Shown here one piece after another: positions 1 to 7,202 of a stretch of 64,000 nucleotides of DNA. The stretch covers positions 1 through 64,000 of the forward strand of contig NZ_JXDG01000032.1 of assembly GCF_000820515.1 (NCBI RefSeq), in the 5' to 3' direction. A program made the position numbers and the translations under genes. This DNA is from Pseudomonas batumici (lineage in GTDB: Bacteria > Pseudomonadota > Gammaproteobacteria > Pseudomonadales > Pseudomonadaceae). Positions within the stretch are counted from its first letter, which is position 1. Every line of letters begins with the position of its first letter. The notes beneath the pieces are model-generated. The model saw nothing but the letters and a program-made list of their open reading frames with translations. It was not told the origin of the DNA and searched no databases.

Positions 1-664
1 GTTGCGGCAGCAGCTGCGGTTGTTGCTGCAACTGATGCGGCAGCTGTCCCGTCTCATGCTGCTGTTGAGGCAACCTCTGTTGCAGCAGCGGCTGCGGTTG
101 TTGCTGCGGCTGATGCGGTAGCTGTCCCGACTCGTGCCGCTGTTGGGGCTGTCTCTGTTGCGGCAGCGGCTGCGGTTGTTGCTGCGGCTGATGCAGTAAC
201 TGTCCCGCCTCGTGTCGCTGTTGGAGCAGTCTCTGTTGCGGCTGCTGCGGTCGTGAAAGCCTGTGTATGTGACGCCAGTGAGCACGATGGCGGAACCAGT
301 CCCGATCGCGGTAGTGACGACTCCAGTAGCTGTCGAAGCCGAAGATCAGAATGGGCATACCTATCTGGGCGCCATAGTCGGGGACTACCACGCGCCGTCC
401 GGCGTAATCGTACTCAAGTAAGTTGCCCGCTATCCAACCGCGTTCGCCATGCCAGCTGACATCGCACCACTGCCAGTCGCTGAGGCAACCATAGATCGTC
501 AGCCTCGAGCCCCGAGGTACGGTCACGATGGGCGGATAGGCGAGGTCCGGGCCGGTTCTGAGGACGCTGTTGGAAGCGGTGTAGGCAAACTGGTCCTGGG
601 CAAAGGTCACGGGAGTGAACAGGGACGCAAGCACTCCAATGATCAAGTAGATAATCGGTTTCAT
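1..664 (-). CDS. Secreted SH3-type domain protein with Gln/Pro/His-rich repeat tail (partial, runs off left edge)
   Basis: Reading the minus strand from ATG 664 gives an uninterrupted frame to the window edge. It starts with a signal peptide (MKPIIYLIIGVLASLFTPVTFA) and then a bacterial SH3-like region of about 70 residues, with the pattern NSVLRTGPDLAYPP, a WCDVSWHGERGWI core and a following tyrosine. A basic linker (SRHYRDRDWFRHRAHWR) leads into a Gln/Pro/Leu/His repeat region of 26-residue units that is cut by the window edge. AGAGG lies about 10 nt before the ATG. It sits 92 bp downstream of the MFS gene and may be the last gene of the chromate operon. The function is unknown; the export signal and SH3 fold suggest a cell-envelope role, which is inference. 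Confidence 0.75.
   Translation of the reverse strand, partial: MKPIIYLIIGVLASLFTPVTFAQDQFAYTASNSVLRTGPDLAYPPIVTVPRGSRLTIYGCLSDWQWCDVSWHGERGWIAGNLLEYDYAGRRVVVPDYGAQIGMPILIFGFDSYWSRHYRDRDWFRHRAHWRHIHRLSRPQQPQQRLLQQRHEAGQLLHQPQQQPQPLPQQRQPQQRHESGQLPHQPQQQPQPLLQQRLPQQQHETGQLPHQLQQQPQLLPQ
5..238. repeat. Three tandem 78-bp coding repeats
   Basis: Units at 5-82, 83-160 and 161-238 are exactly 78 bp each and differ at scattered positions. They encode 26-residue units on the minus strand (consensus near HESGQLPHQPQQQPQPLPQQ plus a short Arg/Gln stretch). The period is a multiple of three, so unit gain or loss would keep the frame of the SH3-type protein. The array continues beyond position 1, so the total copy number cannot be seen. 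Confidence 0.9.
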
Positions 665-755
665 GTCTCGGGCCCTCTGTACCGAGAAATCATTTTACAT
701 CCGATTTTCAACCCGTTGACCGAAGGCTTCGTGCTCGCTCTTGTCCAGGTCGGAT

Positions 756-1967
756 CTAGCGCTTCTGGCCGCTTTCTTCTGGCGGCCGTATATTCCGAAA
801 CATACCCAGCAGCAGTAAGTCGTAGGTGATCTTCAAACCGCCGGCTATTACCAATGGCCAACCAAAGGTCGATAAGCCAAGCAAATAACCGGCAAGCAGC
901 GGGCTCAACGCTGAAGCCAGGCTACGTGGGACCGTCGTAATACTGGCTGCAGCTGCCCGCTCCTCACGCGGCACGATTGCCATGATGTAGGAGCTACGGG
1001 TCGGCACATCCATTTGCGACAACGCGCTGCGTGCAAGCAGCAGGATGATTGCCAGGCTCAATGTCGGCATCAGAGGGATCAGAATCAGGAACAGGCTGGA
1101 GGGTAAGTGGGTAAACACCATCGTATTCACGAGTCCGAACCGATCGGCAATGCGATTCGCCGCCAGATATGAAAACGCCGTCAAGACTCCAGTCCAGAAA
1201 AAAATCTCGCCTGCGACCGTGGTGGAAAGCTGAAACTTCTGGAAAAGCCACAAGGCGATCATCGACTGCACCACAAAGCCGCCCCCGAACGCATCCAGGC
1301 TGAACAAGGCTGCGAGGGTATAAACGACCCGTTTCGATTTTTGTAACGGTGCGGCCGATGCCTTGTGCTCGTCTGTGCCAATCTCCCGAGGCAGCCTGGA
1401 ATAAATCAACGCCGATGCCAATCCCAATACACCGTAAAGGATAAACATCGCTTGTAGCGCGCCTTTCTTATCCAGCCTGGATGTCGCGACTATCCAATCA
1501 GGCGCACCCGCGAACAGTGCCCCCAATGCGCCAGCCAACGCAGCGGTCAGACTATAGCGGGCAAACACCGCCGTGCGCCGACGTTCGTCCACCAAGCCGG
1601 AGAGCACGGCGTGCTCTAGCGGCAAGAATACGCTGACATCGCCGCTGGACGGATTCAATGTCCCGACAATGGCAATCACCAGCAAAGGCCAGAAATCAGT
1701 GAACGCCGCAAAACCAAAACCGGTTGCCGTCATGAGCAGCGCGGCCATCAGCAGCAACAGGCGGTAGGTAAAATGATGAGCATAGAGGCCAACCAGGAGC
1801 GTCAATACGCCTGAGCCTAACAGCGTGCCGGTGGCGATCATCCCAACTTGAAGCGGCTGCATGCCTAATGCCAGCAGATAAAGTGGCAGCAGCAAGCTGA
1901 CGTAACCGTCGGCGAATGCCCGCAAGCCCCGCACGCATAGCAGACGGGAAAGGACCGGCGAGTTCAT
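756..1967 (-). CDS. Major facilitator superfamily transporter
   Basis: 403-residue membrane protein with about 12 hydrophobic segments and MFS-type loops (ADGYVSLLLPLYLLALGMQP near the start, LSQMDVPTRSSYIMAIVP in the second half). It is the fourth reading frame of the minus-strand chr operon, and its ATG directly abuts the TAA of the chrB-like remnant (TTAAATG). MFS genes do occur in chromate clusters, so a role in efflux of chromate or a related oxyanion is possible, but no residue shows the substrate. Located in the inner membrane. Confidence 0.8.
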   Translation of the reverse strand: MNSPVLSRLLCVRGLRAFADGYVSLLLPLYLLALGMQPLQVGMIATGTLLGSGVLTLLVGLYAHHFTYRLLLLMAALLMTATGFGFAAFTDFWPLLVIAIVGTLNPSSGDVSVFLPLEHAVLSGLVDERRRTAVFARYSLTAALAGALGALFAGAPDWIVATSRLDKKGALQAMFILYGVLGLASALIYSRLPREIGTDEHKASAAPLQKSKRVVYTLAALFSLDAFGGGFVVQSMIALWLFQKFQLSTTVAGEIFFWTGVLTAFSYLAANRIADRFGLVNTMVFTHLPSSLFLILIPLMPTLSLAIILLLARSALSQMDVPTRSSYIMAIVPREERAAAASITTVPRSLASALSPLLAGYLLGLSTFGWPLVIAGGLKITYDLLLLGMFRNIRPPEESGQKR

Positions 1968-2082
1968 TTAACCCAACATGCGGTACTTTTTCCGGTGCTC
2001 ATGCTCGTCCCACCCGCTGGGCGGCCTCGATGGGGCAAGCAATGCGGTCGATTTTCGGCCGCTCACGGGTAATCCATTTCAT
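1968..2082 (-). pseudogene. Remnant of a second ChrB-type gene with an internal deletion
   Basis: From ATG 2082, preceded by GAGAGG, the frame reads MKWITRERPKIDRIACP and then leaves the family pattern, stopping after 27 codons at 1999. The segment W-x-T-R-x-R-P-x-x-D-R-x-A matches residues 177-189 of the intact ChrB encoded just upstream. A second frame (WDEHEHRKKYRMLG) runs to a TAA directly against the MFS start, as expected for the old 3' end. The simplest reading is that the middle of a ChrB C-terminal-domain gene was deleted out of frame, leaving both ends. The 27-codon peptide may still be translated. Confidence 0.6.
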
Positions 2083-2119
2083 GAATTGACCTCTCTTTCG
2101 TTACGCTGCGGGTTGACTC

Positions 2120-3055
2120 CTACAGCGGGACGCCTTTGTTGAAGTTGGCCAACAGGCCGTCAAAGACGGCAGATGCCACAACCAGCAGTTGGTCATCGTC
2201 GGTGATCGCTTCGCGTAGTCCGGCCAGTACACTTTCCACCCCCGTGGCTTCCGGGGGTTGAACGCCACCGACGTCGAGGTAATGCACGAGCAGGCCAATT
2301 CTTGTGAGCCCGAGTTGTTCCAGCGCAAAACTCTCCAATAGGACTTCGAAGGTCACTCGACTGCCGACATGGCCAAACCTCGCACCGTCGAAGTCAAAGC
2401 CGAGCGCATTGGCTGGACATTCGTCCGGGCTGGATAGCCAAAGGAGCTTGGCTTGGGGATCAATAAAACGTCGGATCAACCACGCACTGGCCAATCGATC
2501 CACCCACGGTCGTTGCCGCGTCGCCCAGGTGCGACCCTGGTAGTCGGCCATACTCAGCCTTGCGATGGCGCCTTCGACCCCGTGCGGCTCATCTGGAAAC
2601 AAGGTACGGGAACAGGCCAGCTCTAATTCTTTCAGCGCGCTGTTGATCTGGAGTTGTGCCTCGCCGGGGAAGAAGTCGATATCCGATAGGCTGGCGAAGG
2701 ACTTTCGCAGCCTGCGGGCCTGCTTGAGTATGTCCTGTACGGACTCCGTGGTTAGCGCGTCACGCGCCTGCGTCACTTCGCTCAGTAGCGCTGCGAAGTC
2801 CTCGCTACGGTCAAACAGGTCGATGAAGTTCGCACCTTCCGGCTCCTCGGTGCTCAGTACCAATGCGGTCCCCCCCCCATTGCGCACATCGACCGCCAAG
2901 CCATCCATTGTTGTTCGACACACCTCCCGCTCGGGCATCAGATAGACACCGTCGCGCAATACGGCCGCACCCGAGGCTTTGAGGGCTCGCCATATACGCA
3001 TTCGCGCCGTGGCGTTCTCGGTAGGCAGGGACAGAATGAGAACGATAAATTTCAC
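2120..3055 (-). CDS. chrB: ChrB, chromate-resistance regulator/accessory protein
   Basis: 311 residues, the usual two-part ChrB layout. The N-terminal part begins MKFIVLILSLPTENATARMR and contains a LRDGVYLMP motif. The C-terminal part carries the signature W177-ATR-QRP-WVDRLASAWLIRRFID and, further on, HYLDVGG. In Cupriavidus and Ochrobactrum, ChrB is needed for chromate-induced expression of chr genes. Here it is third in the operon, after chrA and a propeller protein. A run of nine C (2870-2878; G on the coding strand) encodes Gly61-62 and is a potential slippage site. Family assignment is confident; the regulatory role is from the family. Confidence 0.88.
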   Translation of the reverse strand: MKFIVLILSLPTENATARMRIWRALKASGAAVLRDGVYLMPEREVCRTTMDGLAVDVRNGGGTALVLSTEEPEGANFIDLFDRSEDFAALLSEVTQARDALTTESVQDILKQARRLRKSFASLSDIDFFPGEAQLQINSALKELELACSRTLFPDEPHGVEGAIARLSMADYQGRTWATRQRPWVDRLASAWLIRRFIDPQAKLLWLSSPDECPANALGFDFDGARFGHVGSRVTFEVLLESFALEQLGLTRIGLLVHYLDVGGVQPPEATGVESVLAGLREAITDDDQLLVVASAVFDGLLANFNKGVPL

Positions 3056-3161
3056 TTTGCACTACTCACAACATTTATCTGGAGATTGATTCAAATCCAC
3101 CGAATGGGCGACGACGTGTCCACATCTACTTCCCCTGCCAGTGCCATTGATATCGCCGACC

Positions 3162-4184
3162 TCAAAGCTTTGCCTGGGTAATGCGCAGCATAGGTTTTCC
3201 CTCCAAGGACTTGAGTGGGAAATAGGCCCGATGAGACTCTGGGTCCACCGCAACCACATGGGCATTCGGCCCAAGCCACGCGGAGCCAAGCAGACTCACC
3301 GCGTGTTCCTGCACCTTGAGAAGGGTCACCTCTCCCACCTCACTGGCGACGTAGAGCCATCCGAGCGATGCGTCGTACGCCAGAACATCAGGTACGTTCC
3401 CCACGTCAAAAGCCGAGAGGATCTGCCGACTCGACAGATCCAACACGAGCAGCTTGTGGTTGCCTTCGCAGGCGATGAAGGCAAGGTGAGTCGGGGCATC
3501 GATATACAGGCCGTGGTTTCCTTTCGCGCCTGGCAAATCCGTCCGAGCCACTACCTCGTCTGTCGTCGGGTCGATTTCGATAAGCTGCCGACGCGACTGC
3601 ACGTTGGCGAAAATGTGTTTCGAGACGGGGTCATATTGCGTATTCCCGACTTCACCACCTAGCGGAATCGTGGCGACTGGCATATTCGAGCGGACATCAA
3701 TCACTGTGTCGGTACCGCCGCGCTCATCCGAAACATAGAGTTTGTGAACCTCTGGGGCGTAGGCCATACCGTCTGGATAGCCACCGGCCGGTATTCGTGC
3801 GGTGATCTTGAAGGTCTTCGCATCGATCACCACCACTTCGTTCGTCCCGGTGGCCGAGGCGTAAATACGGCCCAGTTCCGGAATGGCGAGCACACCGTGG
3901 GCCTGGTTGACGTCCGGAATATCCGCGACAACCTTCTGCTGTTGTGTATCGAACACCGTGACCACACTGTCGCCCAAGTGCGCGATGAACAACAGATGAG
4001 AATTGGGATCAAGGCTTGCGTAGTCCCAGCGTGTCGTGTGTCCGGAAAGCGGAACATCGGCGACGGTTGACAGCGGGAGACGCTCGCTTGCGCAGGAGTG
4101 GTTGAAGGCTGCCGATGAAACTGTCAGTAGAATTGCGAGCCCCAGGAAAACACAGCCCTGTAAACGCTTGCTGTAATCAAACAT
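3162..4184 (-). CDS. Exported YncE-family beta-propeller protein in the chromate operon
   Basis: 340 residues with an N-terminal hydrophobic signal (about residues 12-28, then A-F-N-H-S-C-A-S) followed by repeated blades of the YVTN/NHL kind: LLFIAHLGDSVVTVFD, GRIYASATGTNEVVVID, KLYVSDERGGTDTVIDV, LAFIACEGNHKLLVLD, WLYVASEVGEVTLL. It probably folds as a six- or seven-bladed propeller in the periplasm. It lies between chrA (gap 112 bp) and chrB (gap 106 bp) on the same strand, which points to a role linked to chromate or metal stress. The ligand or partner is unknown, and no catalytic motif was seen. Confidence 0.75.
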   Translation of the reverse strand: MFDYSKRLQGCVFLGLAILLTVSSAAFNHSCASERLPLSTVADVPLSGHTTRWDYASLDPNSHLLFIAHLGDSVVTVFDTQQQKVVADIPDVNQAHGVLAIPELGRIYASATGTNEVVVIDAKTFKITARIPAGGYPDGMAYAPEVHKLYVSDERGGTDTVIDVRSNMPVATIPLGGEVGNTQYDPVSKHIFANVQSRRQLIEIDPTTDEVVARTDLPGAKGNHGLYIDAPTHLAFIACEGNHKLLVLDLSSRQILSAFDVGNVPDVLAYDASLGWLYVASEVGEVTLLKVQEHAVSLLGSAWLGPNAHVVAVDPESHRAYFPLKSLEGKPMLRITQAKL

Positions 4185-4296
4185 ATCGCCCCTCTAAATC
4201 CTCAGTGGTCAAATGTGGGCATGGGCAGTACGGTAACGCTGGTCCACCATCACCTAATGGTTCGGTCATGAACCGAGCACCTGATGTCACCAGGTC

Positions 4297-5460
4297 TTAG
4301 TGATGCAATAAGGGATAAACCAGCAACCCGATCAACGCCGCGCAGATCACGATGACGGGTTCTGGCAGTTTCTTGATTTTCCATAACAGACCAGCCGTTC
4401 CCAAGGCCAACAAAGCAGTGGGCACATCGGTGATCGAACGCTGCGCCAGCACCACCACCGAGCCGGCAATGGCACCGACGGCCGCTGCGGTGATGCCATC
4501 GACGAACGCGATCAGCGCGGGTAACTTGCCGTACCTATTGAAGTAGGGTGCCGCGATCACCGTGACCAGATAGCACGGTAAAAATGTCGCCACGGCCGCT
4601 AGGCAGGCGCCTGGCAAACCACCAATCAAATAACCGATGAAGCCGGTCGTGATCACCACCGGACCGGGGGTAATCATGGCGACCGCCACAGCATCCACGA
4701 ACTGCTTGTCGTTCAGCCAATGATGCTCAGTGACAATGCCGCCGTAGAGAAAAGGCACAATAGCCAGGCCCGAACCGAACACGAAAGCACCGGCCTTGGT
4801 AAAGAACAGCGCGATCTGCAACAGCGTATTGCCATCGGTGGCGACCGCAAGGGCTACATTGGGCATAGCCGTTGGCAGCGCCATCGCGAGATTCGACGCG
4901 CTGAATTTCGGCTTGCAGCGAATCAGCCACACCAGCACACCCGCTGCAATGAACAGCCAGGCGATTTCCGATTGCGTGACGATGGTCACGGCGGCTAACA
5001 GAATGAAGATGCCCCACAACAGCTTGCTCTTCCCGATGTTCTTGCTGGCGAGTTTGTGCGCGCTGATCGCCATGATGCCGATGACCGCGGCCCCCACGCC
5101 ATAGAAGACCGATTGCATCCACGAAAGTCCGCCGAACCCGACATACGCCCAGCCCAACGCCAGCACCATCAGGAAGGATGGCAACACAAAGGCGAACCCA
5201 GCTACCGTTGCGCCGAGGATGCGATAATGCAAGTAACCTAAGTAGATGCCCAGTTGTGCCGCCAGCGGTCCGGGAGCGATTTGCGCCAGCGCCAGCCCTT
5301 CCTTGTAATCCGCCTCGCTGATCCAGCCGCGCCGCTCCACCAGATCTCGATGCATGTAGCCGACCAACGCCACTGGCCCACCAAAGCCGAGCGTCCCCAG
5401 GCGCAGAAAATACAGGGTAAGTTGCCATAGGCTGTAAGTGGGCTTGGCTGCGTCAGTCAT
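4297..5460 (-). CDS. chrA: ChrA chromate efflux transporter (long-chain CHR family)
   Basis: 387 residues if started at ATG 5460 (MTDAAKPTYSLWQLTLYFL). This start has GGAA about 9 nt upstream and fits the family; in-frame upstream ATGs at 5484 and 5535 only add a Cys-rich, non-hydrophobic stretch. Two homologous CHR halves are visible: LGTLGFGGPVALVGYMHRDL with LAQIAPGPLAAQ in the first, and AGAFVFGSGLAIVPFL with AMITPGPVVITTGFIGYL in the second. ChrA expels chromate from the cytoplasm using the proton motive force. It is the first gene of the operon, behind the operator-like repeats at 5554-5577. Confidence 0.9.
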   Translation of the reverse strand: MTDAAKPTYSLWQLTLYFLRLGTLGFGGPVALVGYMHRDLVERRGWISEADYKEGLALAQIAPGPLAAQLGIYLGYLHYRILGATVAGFAFVLPSFLMVLALGWAYVGFGGLSWMQSVFYGVGAAVIGIMAISAHKLASKNIGKSKLLWGIFILLAAVTIVTQSEIAWLFIAAGVLVWLIRCKPKFSASNLAMALPTAMPNVALAVATDGNTLLQIALFFTKAGAFVFGSGLAIVPFLYGGIVTEHHWLNDKQFVDAVAVAMITPGPVVITTGFIGYLIGGLPGACLAAVATFLPCYLVTVIAAPYFNRYGKLPALIAFVDGITAAAVGAIAGSVVVLAQRSITDVPTALLALGTAGLLWKIKKLPEPVIVICAALIGLLVYPLLHH

Positions 5461-5772
5461 GGTCACGATTCCGGTTGAGGTCATGCACCGACACACCAAA
5501 GCTCTGCCAGCAGTTGCGCTGGTTGCCTCACACACTGCTCGATGTATCAGTCACTACAAAAATGTAGCATAAGCTACGTTAGCCTGTGTACATCCATTCA
5601 ACCCATCTTTTTGTGTTTCTTAAAAGCCACACATGGAACCGTTATGACACGGGGCTCGCTAGTTTCACGAGCGGACTGTCGACGGCGCCGGACCGTCCCG
5701 ATCAAACCCGCTTCAACACTTGAGGAGAACACCCGGAGGTTCCACAAGGTGAGATCGGCGCCACTCATGTCA
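5461..5772. other. Non-coding stretch upstream of chrA
   Basis: 312 bp between the chrA start and the 3' end of the tautomerase gene. The chrA-proximal third is AT-richer than its surroundings and holds the half-site array at 5554-5577, so the chr promoter is most likely here. The remainder (about 5600-5772) shows no convincing gene; short frames on both strands lack family patterns. This is a natural place for a junction between an acquired chr operon and the native chromosome, though no att site or direct repeat was seen. Confidence 0.5.
5554..5577. promoter_or_regulatory. Phased inverted half-sites, candidate operator of the chr operon
   Basis: Two overlapping perfect inverted repeats share a middle arm: CTACA (5554-5558) N4 TGTAG (5563-5567), and GTAGC (5564-5568) N4 GCTAC (5573-5577). 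CTAC/GTAG half-sites therefore alternate in orientation every 10 bp, one helical turn. They lie 94-117 bp upstream of the chosen chrA ATG, suitable for a dimeric regulator. ChrB is the obvious candidate, but that is inference from position only. Confidence 0.45.
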
Positions 5773-6147
5773 TCAATTACCCCGTCCTCCCGCAAAGGAC
5801 CACTCATCCGCCTGGGTGGTGCTGATCACCACCATGACATCCTCCGGATCGATGCCCGGCGACACGCTCAGGCGCTCCACCAATCGCCGATAAAAGCGTT
5901 GTTTCGTGGCCGTATCCCGAGGGCGACCGGCCGTAATGGCGATCAGGACAAAGTCCGCGCTGCGGGGGCCGCCCAGGTAGTGGCTATCGAAGATCAGCTC
6001 CCCCACCTCATGCTGGTGAATGACCTGGAAGCGGTCAGTGGCCGGCACCTCGAAGGTCTCCACCAGGGCCTGATGCAGCCCTTCGGACAACAGGCGAAGG
6101 TACTCGGGGGACTTGCCCCGATGCAGGGAAATACGGGCGAAAGGCAT
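5773..6147 (-). CDS. Tautomerase family protein
   Basis: 124 residues. After removal of Met1 the N-terminus is Pro (MPFARISLHRGKS), the catalytic base of the 4-oxalocrotonate tautomerase / MIF superfamily. FEVPATDRFQVIHQH and GRPRDTATKQRFYRRLVERL fit the larger tautomerase subfamily (about 125-130 residues). It is transcribed divergently from a LysR gene with 107 bp between them, a common arrangement when the LysR controls its neighbour. The substrate is unknown. Confidence 0.82.
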   Translation of the reverse strand: MPFARISLHRGKSPEYLRLLSEGLHQALVETFEVPATDRFQVIHQHEVGELIFDSHYLGGPRSADFVLIAITAGRPRDTATKQRFYRRLVERLSVSPGIDPEDVMVVISTTQADEWSFAGGRGN

Positions 6148-6254
6148 ACGACCTCCAAAGCTGCTGATTTGACGGAGGCAGGTTAAGTCGCCACGATAGT
6201 TCCGAATATCAGATTAAACAGAATCAATACTCCCGAATAAGTGGATGATTTCCC

Positions 6255-7121
6255 ATGCGCCATCCCACCTTCGACCTTGATGTACTGCGCACCTTTGTCG
6301 CCGGAGTCGAGCTCGGCAGCTTTGCCAAGGCCGCCGACCGCCTCGGGCGCTCGACCTCGGCGGTCAGCGCCCAGCTCAAGAAGCTTGAAAGCCAGGTCGG
6401 CAGCGCCGTGCTGGTGAAGTCGGGGCGCGGGTTGATCCTGTCACCGGCCGGCGAGTCGCTGTTCAGCCAGGCCCGGCGCCTGCTGGAACTGAACGACGAG
6501 ATATTCGCCAGTCTGCGGGACGCCCGCATCGCAGGCACGGTGCGCATCGGCTTGCAGGACGATTTCGCCGAACACCTGCTCAGCGACGTACTACGGCGCT
6601 TTTCCAGGGTCCATCCGCTGGTCAGCCTGGAGGTCAGCATTGCCCGCAACGCCGAGTTGCTGGCGCAGATCGAGAATGGCCGCCTGGACCTGGCGCTGGC
6701 CTGGGAAACCGACTCAAGCACGCCGTACGCCCTGCGCCTCGGTGAAACCCGCATGCACTGGATCGGCCCGCGCGATCTGCCGGCGCTGCCTCGTTCCGAC
6801 AACCAGCCCTTGCCCCTGGTGGTGTTCGATGCGCCCTGCATTCTGCGCAGCGCCGCCACCCGCACGCTGGACCAGGCGCGCATTCCCTGGCGAGTGGCAC
6901 TCACCAGCCCGAGTGTCAGTGGCATCTGGGCTGCCGTATCGGCGGGGCTCGGCGTCACCCTGCGCACCCGCATCGGCCTGCCCGCTCATCTTGCGGTCAT
7001 TGAAGACCTGCCCCCGCTGCCCATGCTTGGCTATGTCCTTCACCAGGCCCGGGAAGCGCCGACAGCCGCGGTCCGGCAACTGTCCGAGTCGATCCAGGCG
7101 AGCCTAGCCGAGCTTCGGTAA
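6255..7121 (+). CDS. LysR-family transcriptional regulator
   Basis: 288 residues. The N-terminal winged helix is at about residues 7-65 (LDVLRTFVAGVELGSFAKAADRLGRSTSAVSAQLKKLE), followed by a periplasmic-binding-like effector domain (GTVRIGLQDDFAEHLLSDVL onward). Divergent from the tautomerase gene; the 107-bp gap is relatively AT-rich and includes ATAGTTCCGAATAT and AACAGAATCAATACTCC, where a LysR T-N11-A site would be expected. It probably controls the tautomerase; the effector is unknown. Confidence 0.9.
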   Translation: MRHPTFDLDVLRTFVAGVELGSFAKAADRLGRSTSAVSAQLKKLESQVGSAVLVKSGRGLILSPAGESLFSQARRLLELNDEIFASLRDARIAGTVRIGLQDDFAEHLLSDVLRRFSRVHPLVSLEVSIARNAELLAQIENGRLDLALAWETDSSTPYALRLGETRMHWIGPRDLPALPRSDNQPLPLVVFDAPCILRSAATRTLDQARIPWRVALTSPSVSGIWAAVSAGLGVTLRTRIGLPAHLAVIEDLPPLPMLGYVLHQAREAPTAAVRQLSESIQASLAELR

Positions 7122-7169
7122 CTGGCCCAGGCGCATTCAATTGCGTACCATCCGCCCCCTCTTTTCGCC

Positions 7170-7192
7170 GCCGGCCCTGCCGGCTCGTTTTT
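7170..7192 (+). terminator. Rho-independent terminator after the LysR gene
   Basis: Stem GCCGGC (7170-7175), loop CCT, stem GCCGGC (7179-7184), then TCG and five T (7188-7192). It ends 10 bp before the SulP ATG, so the two genes are probably separate units and the T-tract doubles as the SulP leader. Confidence 0.6.
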
Positions 7193-7202
7193 CAGGTACG
7201 CC

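Noticed and set aside
5..238. Tandem repeats considered as CRISPR-like or non-coding satellite
   Set aside because: The 78-bp units have no spacers and translate as an in-frame protein repeat.
253..829. Short plus-strand frames at the left edge
   Set aside because: Antisense to the SH3-type secreted protein and the MFS 3' end; no ribosome sites.
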